DNA of 64,000 bases from Anadara kagoshimensis (Eukaryota; Mollusca; Bivalvia; Arcoida; Arcidae), in contig CM037864.1 in the NCBI GenBank assembly GCA_021292105.1, positions 46,884,094 to 46,948,093 on the forward strand, given 5' to 3'. Below, one piece after another: positions 12,561 through 26,100 of this stretch (position 1 is its first letter; the number at the start of each line of letters is the position of its first letter). The notes under the pieces are model-generated. The model saw only the letters and a program-made list of their open reading frames with translations. It made no database searches and was not told the DNA's origin. The position numbers and the translations under genes were made by a program.

Positions 12561-13733
12561 AACAGTTATACATGTGTTTTGGATAGTAATGTTTTATAAT
12601 ATAATTGATAAATATTGATGATATATCACAAATGTGTACATACACAGTCACACACATGTGATTTAAGTTTCATATAACTCAACATCCTGATTATAACAAT
12701 AAAGACAATTCTGATTGGTTAAATCTACCAGGAATGAATTCTTCTGATTGGTTAAATAATACAATATGTCTAACCATTTCCTGATTCCTTATCGAGTGTA
12801 AATTTACACGAAATGTAGAACAGAATATCCTAATAACCTTAAACTTTAGTTAAAAAACACTTAAAACCCAAGACGTACTGACTTCTAATTAGATTAAAAA
12901 AAGTTGGGGAGTACTTGGCCTACACAGTAACTTTGTTTTCCCTTTTTTGAGTTCCAGAAATAATTGTCTTTCAACAACTGATTAAATGAATTATATTGCC
13001 TTATTATATATACATGTGTATCTGTACAACATTAAAGGTTTTATCACTTTAAGAAGAAAGAAATCTAGCTGAAGTTTTAATTGTTTCTGAACAATCAATT
13101 TATGAATACTTTGTATGAAAAATGATATATTATTGTTTTAATTGAGCAAAGTTTTTGCATTTTGCAGTTTATGTTTTTCTCCACAAAATTTAAAAATAGC
13201 ATTAAAATGTTTTTCTTATCTACTTTCACAATATACTACCGGGTTCCAAAAAACAAATTAAATAAATAATAATAATAAAAAAACAACAACAACATTGTAA
13301 CAATGTTAATTGATAATATCTTAAAATTTGGAATGATTAAATTTGCAGGTTTTTCTTTCACTTTCAGTGGGTAAAATTTTTGCTAAAATCTCAAGGATCA
13401 TTTAGTTGATTATGAGGGTTGCTTGCTTCATTTAATAATTTAGAGCTACAAGATCTCTGGATATTTCTCATAGGCTGTAGTGTGGTATGTTCCTGGTCCA
13501 ATACTGTATTTTTACCTGATGAAACCCTTCATATTGAATTTCCCCTTCCGGTTACACAACAACATTTTGCTCATTCCCTTTCTCCCACCATTTGACAGTC
13601 ACTGCATTTCTTTTATCAGGGGTTCAAAATTTTGTCTTGTAATGGAAAATCCAGGTTCTTTTGCAATATCAGCACTTAAAGTTGAATATGCAGTTATGTT
13701 ATCATAAAGAAAGATCGGTATTATCATGGTAAG
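12561..13733. other. Intergenic, no gene seen
   Basis: AT-rich sequence without recognisable coding exons or repeats beyond short A and T runs. Confidence 0.5.
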
Positions 13734-14011
13734 AAATGGCAGGTCCATCAGACTTTTACAGATAAATATCAATGGGGTTTGCCGCTGTACCACATGATAC
13801 CCTCTAACATTTGTGCTGAATACTAACTTATTTCCAATGGATATTGAATTGCCGAAGATGACGTTTTCCTGTAAAATGACGTCATTCTGGGAATTGTGAC
13901 CTTGGCGATTTCCAAAACATTCTGCACAAACATTAAGAGGTATTGATCACATGGTACGGCGGCGAACCCCATTGATATTTAATCTGTAAAACTCTGATGG
14001 ACCTGCCATTT
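13734..14011. mobile_element. MITE with about 65-bp terminal inverted repeats
   Basis: The left end AAATGGCAGGTCCATCAGA mirrors the right end CTGATGGACCTGCCATTT, and pairing continues inward through ATATCAATGGGG and the GTACCACATGATACC segment. The middle holds TGACGTCA. No coding content. Confidence 0.85.
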
Positions 14012-14144
14012 TTATGGTCTAAATGTAAAATTAATAGGTCCAGAATCTCGTACTTGCAGAATTTTGAACTCTTGTTTCATATACATTGCGAGTGAGTAAG
14101 GGCCTTAGTATACTGCATAATAACATCAATAATTTTCAGCCTAA

Positions 14145-14400
14145 GCCCATTTGGTAGAGTGTCAAACTCCAGATCCAAGTGTTGTTGGTTCATATCTTGA
14201 CTGGGGCATGTTACTTCGTTTCACATTGCTGCTGATTTAAAGGATAATGGACCTGTTTGGAAGCAACCCCTGCAAGTGCTGTCTCAGTGAGCTATATTAT
14301 TCTCACTACCAGTCATGGTCACGTTGGGGTAGCAAAACTTTGTAAGTGTGGGACTGCCAATATACTTGAGGCCAAATGCGATGATTGTGTGACAACAACA
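14145..14400 (+). mobile_element. Degraded SINE-like repeat
   Basis: TTTGGTAGAGTGTCAAACTCC followed by TTGGTTCATATCTTGACTGG resembles a decayed tRNA-type A box and B box. The downstream body is not matched elsewhere in the window. Confidence 0.4.
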
Positions 14401-15712
14401 ATTCTGATGACTTTTATCTAGTGAGCTAAAAACTGATTTTTCAAAGCAGACAGATTTACATGTATATGAATGGGGTACTTAAATATCAGGATTTTTTATC
14501 ATTACATGAAGCATGACATGATGTGCCTTATTTAGACATAATTACCTTAAGATCTGTAGTTTAAATGCATATATAGTGACATTGCATACAGATGAATACT
14601 TAAATAATTGAAAATGATAGCTTTTTGTAAATGGCTATTTAAAAAAATATAAAAAACCTTGTACTTTGAATTTTAAATACTTCCTGCTTCTCCAGAATTG
14701 TAAATGTTTACATTATATGTATATTTGTAGCATTTTAGTGAATATGGTAAAATGAAAACTGCAGACTAATAATGGAAAACTTTTATAAAGTTTATAAATT
14801 AAGGTATTTTTGGTAATTATGTAGGTTAACCTGAAATGCTATTGTTATATTATTAGTTATTTATATGTTGGCCCTATTTTTTCAACAGTAATCTTATACA
14901 TGTATTGAGTGAGATATGCTTATAGACCAGGAAGTTATGGCACAGTTTTTATCATCGGTGGGGATATCTCATGTATAAAGTCATGGATGACATTTTTAGG
15001 AGTGATGTTATTTGTTGTGTTAAAAATATTTACAAAATATTGGAAAACTTAAATTTAAATTAGAAAAAAGTAAGTAATTAGTAATTAGAAATTTACAACA
15101 AGTGCTTTAAAAAATATTATAGTATTTACAAATATTGTTGAAAATGTTATTGGTAATTGCAAAACAATGATTATATTAAAAGCTGTAGTTGTCTGATGAT
15201 AAATAACATTTATTATTTTATTATTCAGTTATGCAAATTTTAGAATTTATTTTAAATGTAAAGAGATCTTAACTTTTAAAATTTTGATCAACCATATATT
15301 ATAAATTTATATTAGAAATAAAATAATTAGAATGCATGCATGCACATTCAAAGTTTAAATCATGAACTAGAATAAAAACATTTTGTAAAAGAAAAAAACA
15401 ACAACATATTTTTATGATTTTTTTTTTTACCAAACTGCAAAATGAAGTTAGATACATAAATATAAATTATAAATGTACTGTGTGAGTTACATATACAAAT
15501 AAATCTCTATCAGCTGATATGGACTTAGTATTGGGGGTTTTATTGTATCAAACTAAGATATATACGGTATATAAAACTTTTAAATTAAGGAAGTGTATAT
15601 ATATAGTTCAGATAAATAATGTATATGTATTGGCAGAGATAAGAGGTAGTAGTACTGTTTAAAACTTATCAGGATTTAAATGTAGAAAATTTAAATTGAT
15701 TTTAACATATAA
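14401..15712. other. Intergenic, strongly AT-rich, no gene seen
   Basis: Long A/T-rich stretches without a coding frame or a recognisable element. Confidence 0.5.
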
Positions 15713-16196
15713 CAATTTACATACCTGGACTAGGTGCAGCAAAGGCCATGTTTTGCCTATATCTATAGAATTAGAATAAAGAAAATTAAAAAGCCAATAA
15801 CAATTTACATACCTATACACATCGAAGGACTAGGTGCAGCAAAGGCCATGTTTTGCCTATATCTATAGAATTAGAATAAAGAAAATTAAAAAGCCAATAA
15901 CAATTTACATACCTATACACATTGAAGGACTAGGTGCAGCAAAGGCCATGTTTTGCCTATATCTATAGAATTAGAATAAAGAAAATTAAAAAGCCAATAA
16001 CAATTTACATACCTATACACATTGAAGGACTAGGTGCAGCAAAGGCCATGTTTTGCCTATATCTATAGAATTAGAATAAAGAAAATTAAAAAGCCAATAA
16101 CAATTTACATACCTATACACATTGAAGGACTAGGTGCAGCAAAGGCCATGTTTTGCCTATATCTATAGAATTAGAATAAAGAAAATTAAAAAGCCA
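15713..16196. repeat. Tandem array, 100-bp period, 4.9 copies
   Basis: CAATTTACATACC recurs at 15713, 15801, 15901, 16001 and 16101. The first copy lacks 12 bp, and the others are nearly identical, differing at a single CATCGAAGG/CATTGAAGG position. Diverged echoes (GAAGGCCATGTCTTACC) continue to about 16320. Confidence 0.95.
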
Positions 16197-16199
16197 TTA

Positions 16200-17143
16200 T
16201 TAACTTGGCAAATATAGTTTGATTTCTTGCCTAGGTGCATTGAAGGCCATGTCTTACCTACTATTGGTATTAAAATTTAAAAAAAGTAAAAAATTCAAAG
16301 GCCATTATTTACTTGTAAAATATGCCAGTTTATTTATTTACCGATGATTGTCATTTATTTTTTAAACATTAAAATGGCCATCTCTTGCCTTTCAATGCCT
16401 AACAGACATTGGATATAATGATGGCTATTCAAAAAGGACCAGTTATGTGAATAGCCTATTCTTGCCCATATCAAGATTACTTCAAATACTTGAACAAATG
16501 GACATATTTCTCTCCTTAACCACTAGACATTAAAATGATCATTTCTCACCTGTGTTAAAGGACATGTTAGTTATGTTGTAAAAGGTGATAACTGATTTAG
16601 GATAATAAAAATAAAACACAAATAAGCACTGAACTGTTAAAAAAAGGTTAATTATAATCATATAACTGAAACAGTTATAAGCCACGCAATGCAACAGACA
16701 TGCTGCTTACAAATTCACATGATCACATATGTGACAATTTTTGCTATAAGTTGGTATGACATGATTGTATTAATTATGTCATATTTGTCGGTTGTGTACT
16801 GACATGGTAATTATGGCCTGATAATGTGATAAGGTTATATTACAAAGGTAATGGGAGAATAAACACACAATAAATTAAATTGTCACACATGTCAGCTCTA
16901 TAATTTCAACATCTATGAATGGATTTTGATCACGTAATGTACCAAAATGTGGTGTGTTGATCAACTGGCAAAGTCTTGAGGTCAAATCTAAACCTATAAT
17001 TTTTAAATAATATAGTCAAATAGGCCATGCAATAGAACCAGTGAAAGTGGTCCATATAGACAGGTGGCCCCTATAACATGAATAAAGATGGGATAAAATT
17101 TTACTTCACTATACTTTATAGTTATAATGATTTGTATTTTCAG
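16200..17143. other. Upstream region of the TRAF6-like gene
   Basis: No coding exon seen. A MITE-like fragment (CCAGTGAAAGTGGTCC...AGACAGGTGGCC) lies at about 17010-17095. The acceptor of the first coding exon is at 17142-17143, so the 5' UTR exon and promoter lie further upstream in unassigned sequence. Confidence 0.5.
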
Positions 17144-20100
17144 GTGATGACTATCAGGCTTACCTCCCCTGGATTGTGTAATTCTGACTGTGATAAAGCA
17201 AGTTACCTCACCATTATATATGGCTGCTTCGCCCAATCAGTCATCAGGCCAGTTTGACAGTTCTGGTAGTCCAATATATAATATCCCAGACAATAATGGT
17301 TCTATAAGACAACGGGATAGTCCAGGAATTTCTGAACAATTGTTACGTCAAAGTAATAATGACTCTGACAATACGACACAACCATTCAATATAAGTCCAT
17401 CGGGCAATTTTTTAAGAACATTTGAAGGTAGTGGAAGTTGTGAACAAATATTTATCCCTGGAAATCAGCCAGGATCAGGTGGAAGTTTTAATTCAGGTAG
17501 CGACTCTGGATACCATTTTGTGCAGCCAAATGAGGGATATGATTTAGACTTTGTTGATCCTAAAGATGATAAATACATGTGTCCCATATGTCTGCTGGTG
17601 CTAAGGGAACCATTACAAACAGAATGTGGACATCGATTCTGTCGAGTCTGTATTTCAAGATGGCTCAGGTAAAATTCAAACTTTTGGTAAGACCATGTGA
17701 TGTATTGGTGAATTGTACTGTTTGTTAGACTATACAGTTCATTGGCAAACAGGATTAGTATTGTGGTACATCATTTATAAAAATGAGTTATTGGTATTCT
17801 TTCAGATAAAACCCTTTAACATTGGCGGTAAAGTGCACATGCACTTTTTCATTGTGACGTCACGTCATGTCAAATGTCATAACATAGTTCAGTGGTTTTC
17901 TGTGGTAAAATGTAATTTTTTCACATAAAGTATTGTTTTTTTATTATTTTAAATAACCTAATTGTAAATGTTAGATAAAAATATCATATACACAGTGTGT
18001 ATGTACAACCCTTCGTATCAGGTCTCGTCCTTTTTTTGTAGCTGTATCACTACTTGTCGCGCAAGCGTGACTCGTAGTGATACGGCTACGAAAAAAGGAC
18101 TCGACCTGATACTGAGGGCTGTACATACACACTGTATATAATATGTATTTATATTAACAGAATAGCTAATACTTTTGTTGCAAGGCTTTAATAGTCATTG
18201 CAATTTACTAATTTAGCATTCCAGGCAGCTAAAACAGTTCAGATGTTTTGAAAATCAGACTTACTATTAAAAAATGTAACATGTCATAATTATAATGACC
18301 AATATTCACCTGTGTCATCTTGAATTTTAATTTATTTTCAGTAAAAAAATTACTTTGTGGTATAAAGTAAAGCTATGGTGATACATTTTGTGTTAAAACC
18401 ATGTATCACACCTTCTTTGAGATACTCATACCTAATGAATTTATTATTGTTTGTCTTTTATACTTAAAAACAACCATTTTCTAAAAATGCTATATTATCA
18501 TTTTGTTTTTCATAAAAATAACCACAACATATGTGTTTAAAAACAAAAATACTAACAAGGAAAAATACATAAAAATCTATATCATTGTATTATTTTTGTA
18601 TATAGAGAAAAAAATCTGCAAATTTACAAATGTCATCACTTGTCTAAGAACTAAAACACCCGTTTTGGACCCCATGTTTTAAAGTTAATATTCACGCCTG
18701 GATCTTGCATGTATCATAGGCTAAAGCAGTTTGTCAACTTTCAAAAACAAGGGTGTTAAAAGTGATATGCATTTTAATTGGTGACCTTTGTTGAACCTTT
18801 TAATATATGCATATTGGGTCACTAAGGGAACCTACTATAGCTAATGTAAATTTAATGTAAATTTTTCTCTATGTAGGAGAATAACGGAAAAAGTAAATAC
18901 AAAACTAAAAATATTTTTTGATGCGCTTTTTATCTTCAAAAAAAAATATGAATGTTAGGTTTAAAAAATTTAAAAGGCATAATAGTTATTTATACAAAAA
19001 GCTGTCTCTAAATATTATAGATGAACAATGAGTGCAGTGATTTTTATTTTAAGGGTAGTTTTTTGATGGACTAGATGTAAGCTACTCTGCTTTTCGGCAG
19101 TACAGGTTCCAAATCTGAATTTCATTTGTTTTTAACATGTCTTCCAGTATAGTAAAGCGTTTGCATTTTTGATTTTCAGGGATTCAGAAGGGAGATGCCC
19201 GGTAGATAATGAACGTCTTCAAGAGCATCAACTATTTCCAGATAATTTTGCTAAACGAGAAATCCTTTTATTAAAAGTTAAATGTCCCAATGTCAAAGAA
19301 GGCTGTGATTGCGTATTTATACTTAAACAATTAACGGTAAGTTTATTAAGGAATTTTAGAATTTTGTTATTGGGAAGCAGGAGTGGGAAGGGTGGGTTTA
19401 GGGATATGGGGAGGATATTAAGAGATAATCTCTGGGAAGCAGGAGTGGGAGGAGTGGGGTTAGGGTTGTGGGAGGATATTAAGAGATAATCTCTGGAAAG
19501 CAGGAGTGGAAGGGGTGGGGTTAAGGTTGTGGGGAGGATATTAAGGGATAATCTCTGGGAAGCAGGAGTGGGAGAGGTGGGGTTAGGGTTATGGGGAGGA
19601 TATTAAGAGATAATCTCTGGGAAGCAGGAGTGGGAGGAGTGGGGTTAGGGTTGTGGGAGGATATTAAGAGATAATCTCTGGGAAAGGAGTGGGAGGCGTG
19701 GGGTTAGGTTATGGGGAGGGTATTAAGAGATAATCTCTGGGAAGCAGGAGTGGAAGGGGTGGGGTTAAGGTTATGGGGAGGATATTAAGAGATAATCTCT
19801 GGGAAGCAGGAGTGGGAGGGTGGGGTTAGGGTTATGGGGAGGATATTAAGAGATAATCTCTGGGAAGCAGGAGTGGGAAGGTTGGGGTTAGGGGTATGGG
19901 GAGGATATTAAGAGATAATCTCTGGGAAGCAGGAGTAGAAGGGGTGGGGTTAGGGTTATGGGGAGGATATTAAGATAATCTCTGGAAAGCAGGAGTGGGA
20001 GGGTTGGGGTTAGGGTTATGTGGAGGATATTAAGAGATAATCTCTTGGAAGCAGGAGTGGGAGGGGTGGGGTTAGGCTTATGGGGAGGGTATAAGAATAA

Positions 20101-23100
20101 TCTCTGGGAAGCAGGAGTAGAAGGGGTGGGGTTAGGTTATGGGGAGGATATTAAGAGATAATCTCTGGGAAGCAGGAGTGGGAGGGTTGGGGTTATGGGG
20201 AGGATATAAAGAAATAATCTCTGGGAAGCAGGAGTGAGAAGGGTGGGGTTAGGGATATGGGGAAGATATTAAGAGATAATCTGTGGGAAGCAGGAGTGGA
20301 AGGGGTGGAGTTAGGGTTATAGGGAGGGTATTAAGAGATAATCTCTGGGAAGCAGGAGTGGGAGGGTTGGGGTTAGGGTTATGGGGAGGATATTGCGAGA
20401 TAATCTCATTTTCAGAAGTTTTCTAATCATTTACAATCTAAAGCAATCCTTGTAAAGTGTGAAACACCATGAATGCAAAGTCTTCATTGGAATTTTTTTA
20501 TTTGTTATCCCAAAACATTAATACTTGTTTGTTATAGAAACATAACTCTCAGCTTTAATAAAAACTTATATAGACTGGTCTTAATGAGGTTATCTAACAC
20601 AGTTGGCATCTTTTTCAAGGACAAATATTTTAAAAGTTTTTCATTTAAGTATTATGATAGATGTGTAGGCAAGACAAATTATGTTGTTCTGCTGTGTCAC
20701 ACTGTATCAGATATAATATTCTATAAGATAAGAAAAAGGAAAGGATGATACCTGATGATATCCTGCTGGGATCTCAGGTGTTATATGGCTACTATTATAC
20801 CCGACACATTTCAGGTGTGAAGCTTAATAAAACAAATCCTGTAATTATTGGAAATAAAGTGTTAGTTGTCAGACTTTGAAGTTTTGTCTATTGTAGTTTA
20901 CTTTAGACATCATGTATATATGGTGGAATCTATGAAAACAGAGACCAGGTTTAACCTATAAATCTGTCTAAATTGAGCTTTGCCACTAGGTCACATTTTT
21001 AAATTTATTTGTGAAAACATAACCTGTTAAATCCAAACTATTATCGGTATGCAATGTTTTCAGTTTAGATAGGTGTTACTGTATTTTTACAGTAAATGAG
21101 CAGGTCATATCATTGGACACAAAAACGTTGAAATTTTGGATACAACATATATGAATGATTCATAAACAGGTATATTTATTTATATATTTTTGATTTATTT
21201 ATTTGATTTATTTTACAGAAACATTTAGAAAAGTGTGATTATGTGTCTATTCCTTGTCCAAACAAATGTACAGATATATTACTAAGAAAAGACTTGGATC
21301 AACATTTAACTAAGATCTGTCAGAAACGATTAATACCCTGTCCTCAGTGTCATGTGGATATTTTAGCTGTAGAATTTAAGGTGAGTATATATTTTAATTT
21401 CAATTAGAGATGCATTCAACAGCATGCCATCTTGTACCTCATAACTATTTATTTGCATTGTTCTGGTACATGGAATTACATGAGAATTCATTACATATAG
21501 GTAAATCTTAGAAACTTTGTCAGTTTGTTGCCAAAGTTTAGTGGTTTTCTTATGGTGCTAAAGATTCCACAACTTATCTCTTCAATATAGGTACCTTGGG
21601 TAAAAAAAACCACCATTACTCTTAATGAACAGCTGGTATGTTTAAATTTATGCTGAAATAACAGCTGTATAATAGATGACTATTTGAACTTTGAAAAACT
21701 GAGACCTGGTGTCAACTTCCCTGGTGTTAAGGTAGAGTTACTGTAATGAGAAAAGGGTAAAAATGTTGGTGCTGTGTAGCTGTCAAGCTGAGACATAGAC
21801 CTTCTCATGTTACGACTGATTGAGCTTAATGACCACCTTTTGATTATTGCCTGTTGCATGGTTTTCACATTATACTGTCATGTTCAGTATATCATGATAA
21901 AGGTAAGTGAATCCAATTTCCTACATAGCATATTATCAGCTATTTGGTGAAATACAGTGTTAACAAACTTAAATTTATATTTTATAGTCACACGAGGACA
22001 TATGTCCGCTAGCTATGGTTGATTGTCACTTCTGTGGGTACTCACTCATGAGAGAACAAGTAAGTTACATTAAAAATTACAATTAAAAATTGCCAATTTA
22101 TTTCGTGTTTAGTTTTAATTTGACCCTTCAACATTAAAAGTATTATGATTGACTAAATATTCAGACAGTGTCTCTGACAGTGTTTTTCATTTACTTTTGG
22201 ACAAGACCCTTTTATTGTATTCCAAAATTATTTTGTGCGCAAGATATGATTTAACAGTGTTTTTGATCACTTTTACTTTTATCAACTTCTTGAACAATAA
22301 CAATGGAGCATCTATGATTGTCATTAGCTAAACTGGCTATATGTATATATATATATTTATATAACAGGTTTTACTGAAACATTTATCATTTGTAATTAGT
22401 TGAGTATGGAATTAACATATGTAAAATAGTAAGTACATAACCAACATTGATAATGTCTGAAAACAGAACCGTGTGTCATACACAGCAAAGTCAGCTAGCT
22501 TTGATTTTATAGTCAGTTTCATAAATTTGGGAATATAACACCTACCGAAAAGGTTGGAAATTAAAGATACAGGGAAAATTTTATACCATTAAATTAAGCA
22601 CATTTCCAGTTACTCCACAACTTAAGAAACAGGTGCTATATTGAAATCAAATTGTAGAATTGAACTCTGTTAATAATACAATCAAAAATAAAAAAAATAT
22701 TCATAATGACCTGTTTTCCATGCACTAGATCATATGTTAAAATACACAACAACATTCAATTTTCTCTTACAGTTGGCTAGACATGTTGATCATGATTGTC
22801 CGAAGGCTATTGTATGTTGTGATTTTATGGCTGTTGGTTGCAATGAAAAGGCAAGTATTTTTGTAAATTTTCCAATAAAATCTAGTCACACAGATTTTAC
22901 TTGCATACTTAATACTTCCCAGTAAAATAAGTGTATACACGCAGTTATGCTGTAAAACAGAAGAGTGGATTGAGTGAAGTAATGTATTCAAATCTCAGTC
23001 TGGCTCATCTTAGAAAGTCTTACAGAAGGCTGGTGGTAAGCTTTTAGTACTAAGATTTCCTCTATGTACATAAAATTTCTACAGTACAATCTTGACTGGG

Positions 23101-26100
23101 GAATACTGTAAATGCCATTACTCAACTTCAATTCTACAGCTGATATATTAACAAAAGACCATATTAAATGGATTCTGCCAAAATATCGCAGGTAATCTTC
23201 TTCTACAAGTTTTTATAGCCATGAAAGTATCATGTTGTTGCCCTTACACAGTAATGCTGATGATTGTACCATAAACACTTTATCATGGACTTGTATCTAT
23301 TTTATACTTGCAGGTAGAAAGAAATGAAATGGCAAGGCATATGAATGAATCAACACAACTACATCTAAGACTAATGTTATCTCTTTGTTAAGTTTTTTCA
23401 ATTTTTTCGGTGTAAATCCACGGACAATTTTAGAGAGGCATGTACAATCACATCCACAGAGTCAGTCACTGCCAACTCAGAGTTTGCCTACACAATTTAA
23501 TTTTTCGGCATATACAGGTCAAAATGCCCAATCAATCAATAATTTAATGGCAGAACTAAGTATCGGTGGGTTTCCAGGGGGTGCTTTAATGCAAAATATT
23601 CCCAGAGCACCTGTTCCAGAGCCAAATCATCCTGTTTTACAAGGAAATATGAGCCAAGAGCTTTCTGTGACTTCGTCACCAAATAGAAACCTGGATAGAA
23701 CAGTCAGTAATCAAACACAATCTGGATCAGAGTTAAGTTATACTTCAAAACCGTCTGGAGAAGGTGATAAACTGGCACCAGGTGTCCCTGATAAAGAATT
23801 CCAGTCTCTTAAAATCCAGTTTGCATCTCAAGATGAGAGTTTAGCTCGACATGAACATTATATTGCAAGTTTAAACAAAGAAACGAATATTTAGAATCAG
23901 CAAACCGTGAATTAAAAAGCAAAGTAAAATTTAGAAAGTGTTGTCACAAATTTTGAAGGAAGATCTTGTAATGGACTATATGTGTGGAAAGTGACTAATT
24001 ATGCAATTAAACGAAGAGAAGCAGAAATAGGAGATAATACAGCAATACATAGCCCACCATTTTATTCTAGTTGCTATGGTTACAGACTTTGTTTAAGAGC
24101 AAATTTAAATGGGGTTGATACAGCCCGAGGAACACATTTATCAATATTTATTCATTTTATGCAAGGTGAATATGATGACGTTTTAGAATGGCCCTTCAGT
24201 GGAAGAATTATATTGACTGTAATTGATCAAAATCCAGTTTGTGAATTGAGACATCATGTTGTGGAAACACTCCTAGCTAAACCTAACCTTGCTGCTTTTC
24301 AGAGACCTGCAACCCCGAGAAACCACAAAGGGTTTGGGTATATGGAATTTTTACCTTTAGGAATATTGGATAATTCATCTTACATTAGAAATGACACTTT
24401 GATTATAAAGGCACATGTTATACCAACAGGGTGAGTCTATGATCACAGACTAACATTGTACATGGTAAAGTTACTGACTCTGTGAACACAGGCAAATAGG
24501 ATTTCAGAATGATCATATTAAAATTGGTTGCAAATCTGTTTTCAATATCGATCTGAAAAAATAGAGCAACCAGTTTTGGAAATTGGGCTTAACGTCTGCT
24601 GCTTATTGAAGGTGCATTTAGAGTACAACTTCTAGGAAATAAAGAAGATACATGTCCGAATCACCAGATATTGGTTAGTGGTTACTGTGTCTGCTACTAA
24701 ATCACCGCAGAAAAATAGATCCAGATGGTGTTTCCCTTTAACCTCTTAAAAAGAGATTTGTGTTTGGAACCTCCTGTTATAGGTAGCCTACAAGTGATGT
24801 GTCCTGCATGTATCTATCAATAAAATCAGAGAACTACTGGTTAATTAACAGTCATGTCAAATGCTATCATCTTCACTTGATGGAATCGATTTTGGTACTA
24901 TGTACTATGAAATCATTGATTTCTATGGTGTCTTTGTTTTGTTTTCTTTACATGTCAATGAAAAAGCACATTTTACAATCTTACTTAAAATATTAACTAC
25001 AATCACAAATTTATTACTCCATTTTGGTGCAAAAAGTCAAATTAACCACTACTTGTTCTTCAAGATAAAAAGTTAAATAATACTGCTTCTGCTTGAGATT
25101 TATTTAATTAAATCTGTTACCATAAGTGGTGATCCATTCTTTTAATGCAATGTAGAGAGTTTACTGCAAATTGAATTCCAACAACACATATGACAGCTAT
25201 ATCAAGAGAACTCTAAATTGTAGACATGTGATACCTTCAGGAGTACCTGACCTCACTTTCTTGGTGGAAGTTCACACCTATAACCTAGTTTGTCAGGTTC
25301 AAAATTCTTACTGTACTTTGGGATTTTGGTTTGGACATGAATTGGTATGTTTGTTTTTTTTGATTGATACTCTATGTCATAAGGTATATTCAGAACTTGT
25401 GTAATGGCTGGCATCATTTGCTTTCCCAAAATCTGTGTAATTACCATACATAACAATCTCTTAATATTTGAAAATACAAACAGTGTTACAAAAAATTCTT
25501 TGCATTTCGAATAACAGTTGTTATAGATGTCGATTTACTTAAAATGGAGTATTTTGAAGTTTGTTTTACTCTTTGATGGTTTTGTAGCCAGGTGCATGTT
25601 TTTCATTTACAAAATTCTCTATATTTTAAACAACTTTTATTTTCTTTCCATTGAAACAAAATGTTTCACTCTATATTATGTTGAGAATGTTTTGCTTGTC
25701 TATGAAGCACATGATATCTACATAACCTTGGATATTCAGTTCCAAAATGGAATGAAACCTGTTGCTAGGTATGTCATGATTTTACTTGGGATTGTCGTAT
25801 TGAAGGAAACACTATCAGTGACAATCTTCTCAAATAAATACCTTTTCATTTATATATGCATATGCAATACTAGCCAAGTGGGAAGTTAGAAAAGTCTCAT
25901 AATCAAAAAGAAAAATATGTCAAAAATTTATCTTGTTTTAAAGTACAGAATTGAGCATACTGTGGACATTATACAATGTATATTTGAATGCATGTTGATG
26001 AATTGATATTATAATCGAGTTGATATCATCATTGTCAGTGAAATGTGTTAAAGAAGTTATGTGTATGTAGGAAATCGCTATGTTAATTACACAAAAAACA

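Noticed and set aside
20925-21081. MITE between GAATCTATGAAAACAGAGACC and TAGATAGGTGTTACTGTA
   Set aside because: Weak resemblance to the AACCTGTCTATAAAG family, but the ends do not pair well enough to claim.
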